A program made the position numbers and the translations under genes. Source: Schistosoma haematobium (taxonomy: Eukaryota; Platyhelminthes; Trematoda; Strigeidida; Schistosomatidae). Taken from it: DNA of 64,000 bases. Where the stretch lies: NCBI RefSeq assembly GCF_000699445.3, contig NC_067195.1, positions 15,188,787 to 15,252,786 on the forward strand. The letters run 5' to 3'. Shown in pieces: positions 61,481-64,000 of the stretch. The stretch's first letter is position 1. Each line of letters opens with the position of its first letter. Below the pieces are notes generated by a model that did no database searches, was not told the origin of the DNA, and saw nothing but the letters and a program-made list of their open reading frames with translations.

Positions 61481-62689
61481 ACAATAGTGATGAAAATAAC
61501 TATCTTTTTATATTACGCTTGTTGACCAGTACTTTGGCCTATCCTCCTTATTGTGTATAAAATGTTCTAAACGAATTGAAGCACATAATTTACAAACTGT
61601 TAAGTTGTGCGCTACTTCTATTATGTACGTGTTGGCTTCGTTGTATCCACGGTCCTATTGCATATACTTAGAAACGAGAATCACTGCAATTCACACTACG
61701 CAAAATGAATACTGTTTTGTTTTTAATTTGATGTCTATCATAAGGTCAAATGTTTAAGATATGAGCTCTTAGGGAGTTTTAAATTTATGCTAATATTGTC
61801 ACAAGGGTGTGTTGTTAAGTAATTTAAAAATTTAGTAATTAAGAAAATGGGTCATTCAGGAAAAAAAAAAGAATTCAAACAATTTTTACTCAGAATATTC
61901 TGATTTTATTTCCCAGATAACAAATAATCTACTCTTGACTTAAACTATTCCATTACACGTAGTGATTTAATACGTGCAATTAAATCAGAGAACCTGGCAC
62001 CCGGATTTAAGTCACACGTGAATTATGACAATCTATTGAAAAAATGAAATTCGAACACACGCCTATCTTACTTCCGTTAAAAAAACCTAGTGAAAATACA
62101 CAAAAATTATTGTTCAAAAGTTTACCTATTCACGCTAAATATCCATATCGGCAATAATGCATAAATCACAACTGTATATTTCGTCTTTTATTATATAGAA
62201 AAATGTTTCCGAGATCATTTATACATTGTGTTAACTTAATCGTACAGAAAATTTAATTCTATTAAAAATATTTCATATCTGATTAATTTGTATCAATGTA
62301 ACAATTGAAGAAATTAGAAATAATAGTTTTCTAATATTTGTGTATGTATGAGCATAAATTAGTTGTTTAAACAAAACGTGTTATCTCATTATCTTTGACA
62401 TAAATTGTTCCGTTTTAAATTCATGGGGACGAAACAGACACGTACTTATAGGCATTCACATACAAATGAGAAATGATGACCAGTAGTTGAAGTGGAGCGT
62501 AGATAATAAAAAAGACCACTCAGGTTTGAAGCAGTTAGAAATAACCGTTTCTGTACATGGAGAACAACAGAAATCATTTAATATGTTGGGAGGGTAGCTA
62601 GCAGTAGAATTTAAGACACATTTCATCCTATTCTGCACTCAATAGCTAGATATATCTGGATTTCGGAGTTGATGTTCACATTTAGACTT
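61481..62689. other. AT-rich intergenic DNA, nothing recognised
   Basis: No gene-like frame, repeat or RNA feature I can support. Short frames at 61551-61757 and 62456-62638 lack family features. Confidence 0.5.
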
Positions 62690-62835
62690 AGTGAATCACA
62701 TTTCGGTATATGAAGTGGAAGATACTAGGTTCGAGTCTCAGTGTAAGCATCAACAATAGGATACAGATACATCCAACCGACGACTCCCAAATAAGATAGG
62801 ACGTACGTCTTGGATCCCACTGTTAGCCATAAAAT
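62690..62835 (+). repeat. SINE relic with box B and broken hammerhead core (Sm-alpha-like)
   Basis: Box B-like GGTTCGAGTCTC at 62728-62739. Stem I strands ATCCAA (62771-62776) and TTGGAT (62810-62815) pair perfectly. Between them CCGACGAC, TCCCAAATA and GGACGTACGTC stand where CUGACGAG, stem-loop II and GGACGAAACGCGCGUC occur in the active family, so CUGA and GAAA are both lost. It ends CCCACTGTTAGCC. Confidence 0.62.
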
Positions 62836-64000
62836 GATATACTAAGACTTGTAATAAATGGGTGTGTTGAGACAATCATTCACGATGTAGAAAGATAGAC
62901 TAAAATATGGATAATTTATGGTTACATTTTAAATCTAGGTGGAACTTTAGTATACGGTAACCAGGACTTAGATATGATAAGAATTGTTTGTCATATTAAG
63001 AGCGGTATTTCACTGTAATTTATTGCTTTCTAACTGTTTTACAGCTAGGCCGCGTTTTCCGACTGGTTTCTCGAGCTAGTCAGCATACCAGCTGTATTAT
63101 AAAGACAGTTCACTTCATAGTTCAAGTAATTTCTAATTCCATTTCAATAACCTGGCAACATGTGGAATATTCATAGTCAACAGTGGTACTCAAAGTATGA
63201 TATTACAATAAAATTTTCTGATTAGTTTGAAATGATCATAAGTAATCCATGTGTAAAACGACATTGGCAAAACATCGAAAGATGTGTTTAGAAACCGACG
63301 GTTGATTACGGTCAGTTCAATTTGGTTATAATAGGAGCTAATGAGCTAATAGATACAAATAAAGTAGGTAGATCCGGTGGTTCATCATCACAAAATATAA
63401 TCGAAACAGTAAGTACACAGAAGAACTTATTCAAAGAAATGTGGTATGAAAATCGTTTATTTTTCTAATGATAAGACGGGTGACTTTTGAACATACTTTC
63501 CTGATTAATTTGCGTTGAATCGTGGATAGGTTAACAATATCTCCGCTTTAACAAGATTCCGATCTCATGGTATTCACAATGAATAGTTCTGAAAATTCAT
63601 TTTCAAACAGAGTTCATTTTAGTTAGACTATCTCAGACAATAATAAAACATTTGTGCAAATGGTGAAACTCTAGACTTCCAATCACAAAACTTATATTCC
63701 GAACAGATCCGACCAAAGAGACCATCATAAATTGATTCGAAACTCTTATTATCAAATGACATTACTCAATAATCAAGGAGTAAGAGAAGAATATAAGGAT
63801 GGAAATAGTTTCTGGGTCAGAATTATGAAAGGTAATATACTCACCATACAACCATAAATACGAATATACAGCCTAAGTAAATGGTTTCGTCGAAAAGAAT
63901 ATTTCTGCTGAATTCTCTCTTTTTATTCAATGACAAAATGGGTTATTTTAATTATCTAATGACCATCATATTCATTTTAAACCCTTCTTACTAGATATGG
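62836..64000. other. AT-rich intergenic DNA, nothing recognised
   Basis: No coding exon, repeat or RNA gene seen up to the window end. Confidence 0.5.

Overview
The window looks like nuclear DNA of a blood fluke (Schistosoma, Trematoda); the species cannot be decided from the sequence. The reasons are AT-rich introns with GT/AG junctions, non-LTR retrotransposons of the kind common in schistosomes, tRNA-headed SINEs that carry hammerhead-ribozyme-like cores, and a tandem array of a long satellite unit. Nothing bacterial is present: there are no operons, CRISPR arrays or phage genes.

Region 1 (1-24294) is one head-to-tail satellite array: 19 complete units of 1259-1262 bp plus a 338-bp partial unit. 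It is already in progress at the left edge of the window. The units are almost identical. The length differences are fully explained by three homopolymer runs, and I noticed only two base substitutions among the complete units. Region 2 (24295-27950) is a junction zone. It holds a tRNA-like SINE head, one inverted and circularly permuted copy of the same satellite unit with a 420-bp internal deletion (25220-26063), and a decayed minus-strand Ty3/Gypsy-like element with gag, protease and early reverse-transcriptase remnants.

Region 3 (28836 to about 61470) is one large plus-strand gene. I reconstruct 14 coding exons joined by GT/AG introns. Every junction is phase-consistent and the sum is 3027 nt, an uninterrupted frame of 1008 codons plus stop. 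The product has two charged coiled-coil blocks. The second ends in the [10 protein letters not shown] motif typical of the MAP7/ensconsin domain, so I call it a MAP7-family microtubule-associated protein. The family is known to bind microtubules through an N-terminal coiled coil and to recruit kinesin-1 through the MAP7 domain.

The introns are full of retroelements. There is a nearly complete but broken antisense LINE in intron 2, a 5'-truncated antisense LINE in intron 7, a nested pair of SINE-like retroposons in intron 3, LINE tail fragments in introns 11 and 12, and several SINE copies with degenerate hammerhead cores. The probable 3' UTR holds a 133-bp inverted repeat. From 61.5 kb to the end I see only AT-rich DNA and one SINE relic.
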